This document shows positions 5,528-7,087 of a stretch of DNA of 7,087 nucleotides, piece by piece. The notes under the pieces are model-generated. The model saw only the letters and a list, made by a program, of their open reading frames with translations. It did no database searches and had not been told where the DNA came from. The number at the start of each line of letters is the position of its first letter. Position 1 is the first letter of the stretch. The stretch comes from an uncultured bacterium (GTDB taxonomy: Bacteria > Planctomycetota > Phycisphaerae > Phycisphaerales > SM1A02), in assembly GCA_903914045.1 (NCBI GenBank), contig CAIWNO010000370.1:1-7087 (forward strand), written 5' to 3'. The position numbers were made by a program, and so were the translations under genes.

Positions 5528-7087
5528 AACTCACCCGTGGATCCGCGACCGCGTAGAGAATGTCGGCCAACAACAACGCGAACACATTCACCGCGGCAAT
5601 CATGAGCGTGTCGGCCAAAATTAAATCGCGATCGTTGTTTGAAATGGCGTCAAGAATAAGGCTGCCCATGCCAGGCACGCTGAAGATGCGCTCCACCACA
5701 ACACTGCCGCCCAACATGGCGGGAAAAATTCCAACGAACATGGTGATCAGTGGCAACAAACTATTTCGAAACACGTGGCGCACCACCACATCATTGCGCG
5801 CCACGCCTTTGGCTTTGGCGGTGCGCACATAATCGGCGCTGAGATTGTCCAACATGCTGGCGCGCGTCTGCTTGGAAAGAATGGCGAAGGAGCCGTAGGT
5901 CAAGCACAACACCGGAAGCGCGATGTGCCACACCAAATCAAGAAGCCAGCCGCAATGCCACGCGCCCGCAAGATTGGTGCTAGGCAAAAAAGCCATTGTG
6001 TCCGCGGTGGTGTCGTGCAAACCACTCACCGGAAATAATCCAAGGTATTGATTATTTGCAAGGAAACCGATCGCAAAAACACCGGCAAGAACAGTTGGAA
6101 TGGAATACAGCGACAAGTACAGAACGCCCGTGAGCGTGTCGAACCAACTTCCTCGGCGCACGCTTGCGATGACGCCTGTGGGAACCGCGATGAAATATGA
6201 AATTGGAAACGCGATCAAATTAATCAGCAGCGTCACGGGCAACGCCTCAATGATCAAATCCCACACTGGTCGATTCTTGGAGAACGCCACGCCAAAGTCG
6301 GAGGTGTCAAGCGAAACAAGATTTGGAATAATTGGAAATCCACTTTTTGGATATGGCCCCGCCATGAATGCGATGGTGGCGCGCTGACGAGTCTCTTCCG
6401 CGAGCGCCCACTTGGCGTCCATGGACTGTGCGGCGTCAAACAATTTAACGCGCGCAAGTGCAAGCTGCGCAACGTGCTGCGCTGCAACGGAAGGAGCCAC
6501 CAGATTTTTCTCCCCGTTCTTGCTTGACGCAACTTTGGCTGGCGCGGCGCCAGAACTTGCGGAGATATTTTCAGACTGGGCTTTTGCGGCCGCCGCTTGC
6601 GCTGCATCAAGCACACTTAAAACATCCGCAAAGTCATTGGGCTTGGCACCCCCCTTGCCATCAAGGCGACCAACAAGCGGCTCACCAACCGCGCGCGCCA
6701 CATCCGCCAATGCGTCGCGAAACAAACGCACCGAACCAACATAACTACGACGCGCGCCCTCGGCATCTCGCTGAAGCGCTTTAAACTCGGCAATTTGGCT
6801 CTCATCTGTGCTTGGCGTAAACACCACGCTTGGCATGGCTGGCGGTGGAAACACCTGCGGCAACGATGGCGCAGGAATGGGCCGCGGCACACTCACGCGC
6901 TCGCCGCCAGGCATGCGCAAATCACGCGTGCCAAATTTAATCGGCGAAATACTGCTCAACCATTTTGCATATTGCACAATCACTGGATCGCTTAATCCGT
7001 AGCGATCTTCCAAATACGCTTGCTGTTGCGCGATGCCCGTTGTGTTGCCTTGGCCCCCAGCCGCTTGCATGGATGCGCCAATTCCAC
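5520..7087 (-). CDS. oppB: Peptide/oligopeptide ABC transporter permease, OppB/DppB type (5' partial)
   Basis: This inner-membrane permease pairs with the OppC-type protein. The frame runs through the right edge, so the ATG at 7070 is internal and the first helix lies outside. Numbering from that Met, residues 18-40 (AYLEDRYGLSDPVIVQYAKWLSS) match the family's loop after helix 1. About 200 residues follow (52-252) that normal OppB lacks. The core then resumes with SDFGVAFSKNRPV (257-269), corresponding to the common GDFGxSxxxxxPV. Helices are seen at about 272-302, 312-337, 376-400, 434-458 and 485-508. The EAA loop that docks on the ATPase is at about 416-440 (AKAKGVARNDVVVRHVFRNS). The ending ADILYAVADPRVSYE is typical. 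The stop overlaps the oppC start by 8 nt. The C-terminal core alone makes the family secure. The substrate is unknown, and a binding-protein gene, if linked, would lie further right. Confidence 0.94.
   Translation of the reverse strand, partial: GIGASMQAAGGQGNTTGIAQQQAYLEDRYGLSDPVIVQYAKWLSSISPIKFGTRDLRMPGGERVSVPRPIPAPSLPQVFPPPAMPSVVFTPSTDESQIAEFKALQRDAEGARRSYVGSVRLFRDALADVARAVGEPLVGRLDGKGGAKPNDFADVLSVLDAAQAAAAKAQSENISASSGAAPAKVASSKNGEKNLVAPSVAAQHVAQLALARVKLFDAAQSMDAKWALAEETRQRATIAFMAGPYPKSGFPIIPNLVSLDTSDFGVAFSKNRPVWDLIIEALPVTLLINLIAFPISYFIAVPTGVIASVRRGSWFDTLTGVLYLSLYSIPTVLAGVFAIGFLANNQYLGLFPVSGLHDTTADTMAFLPSTNLAGAWHCGWLLDLVWHIALPVLCLTYGSFAILSKQTRASMLDNLSADYVRTAKAKGVARNDVVVRHVFRNSLLPLITMFVGIFPAMLGGSVVVERIFSVPGMGSLILDAISNNDRDLILADTLMIAAVNVFALLLADILYAVADPRVSYE
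6315..6917 (-). other. Large extracytoplasmic insertion in OppB-type permease
   Basis: Residues 52-252 of the visible protein have no counterpart in ordinary OppB. The segment begins proline-rich (RPIPAPSLPQVFPPPAMP, 63-80). A charged, probably helical part follows (about 89-130), then an alanine-rich helical part (about 147-166). A serine/alanine/lysine low-complexity linker (167-190) and another helical part (192-234) complete it. No hydrophobic stretch is long enough to be a membrane helix. It sits between helices 1 and 2, so it should be on the outer face of the inner membrane, possibly as a coiled coil or helical hairpin. Confidence 0.7.

Overview
The window looks like ordinary bacterial chromosome, moderately GC-rich by eye, with six protein genes packed almost end to end. 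No RNA gene, mobile element, CRISPR array or prophage is visible. Only 26 bases separate the one plus-strand gene from the five minus-strand ones. My best guess at the source is a planctomycete, perhaps from the Phycisphaerae side. This rests on a remembered resemblance: peptide-type ABC permeases with very long insertions after the first membrane helix, next to a BshB1-like deacetylase. No phylogenetic marker is present, so the assignment is tentative.

Layout from left to right: (1) the 3' part of a PIG-L/BshB1-like deacetylase on the plus strand, cut by the left edge; (2) a convergent DegT/DnrJ/EryC1/StrS aminotransferase on the minus strand; (3) dUTPase; (4) a Bcp-type peroxiredoxin with a lysine/alanine-rich tail; (5) an OppD/DppD-type ATPase; (6) an OppC/DppC-type permease; (7) an OppB/DppB-type permease cut by the right edge. 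Items 2 to 7 share the minus strand, so transcription runs from right to left.

The three transporter genes are translationally linked (overlaps of 8 nt and 1 nt) and would form the membrane and ATPase core of a peptide or oligopeptide importer. A binding protein, if there is one, lies outside the window, and no OppF-type second ATPase follows oppD. Short gaps (33 nt, 37 nt, then 12 or 78 nt) connect bcp, dut and the aminotransferase to the same strand and possibly the same transcript, although their functions (peroxide removal, dUTP hydrolysis, amino-sugar formation) are not obviously related to transport.

The most unusual content is inside the transporter. Both permeases have large insertions at the same structural place, between helix 1 and the conserved core. 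The ATPase has an extra basic segment before its signature motif and lacks most of the usual C-terminal cysteines. I see no evidence of a wholly new system. The transporter variant is the part worth following.
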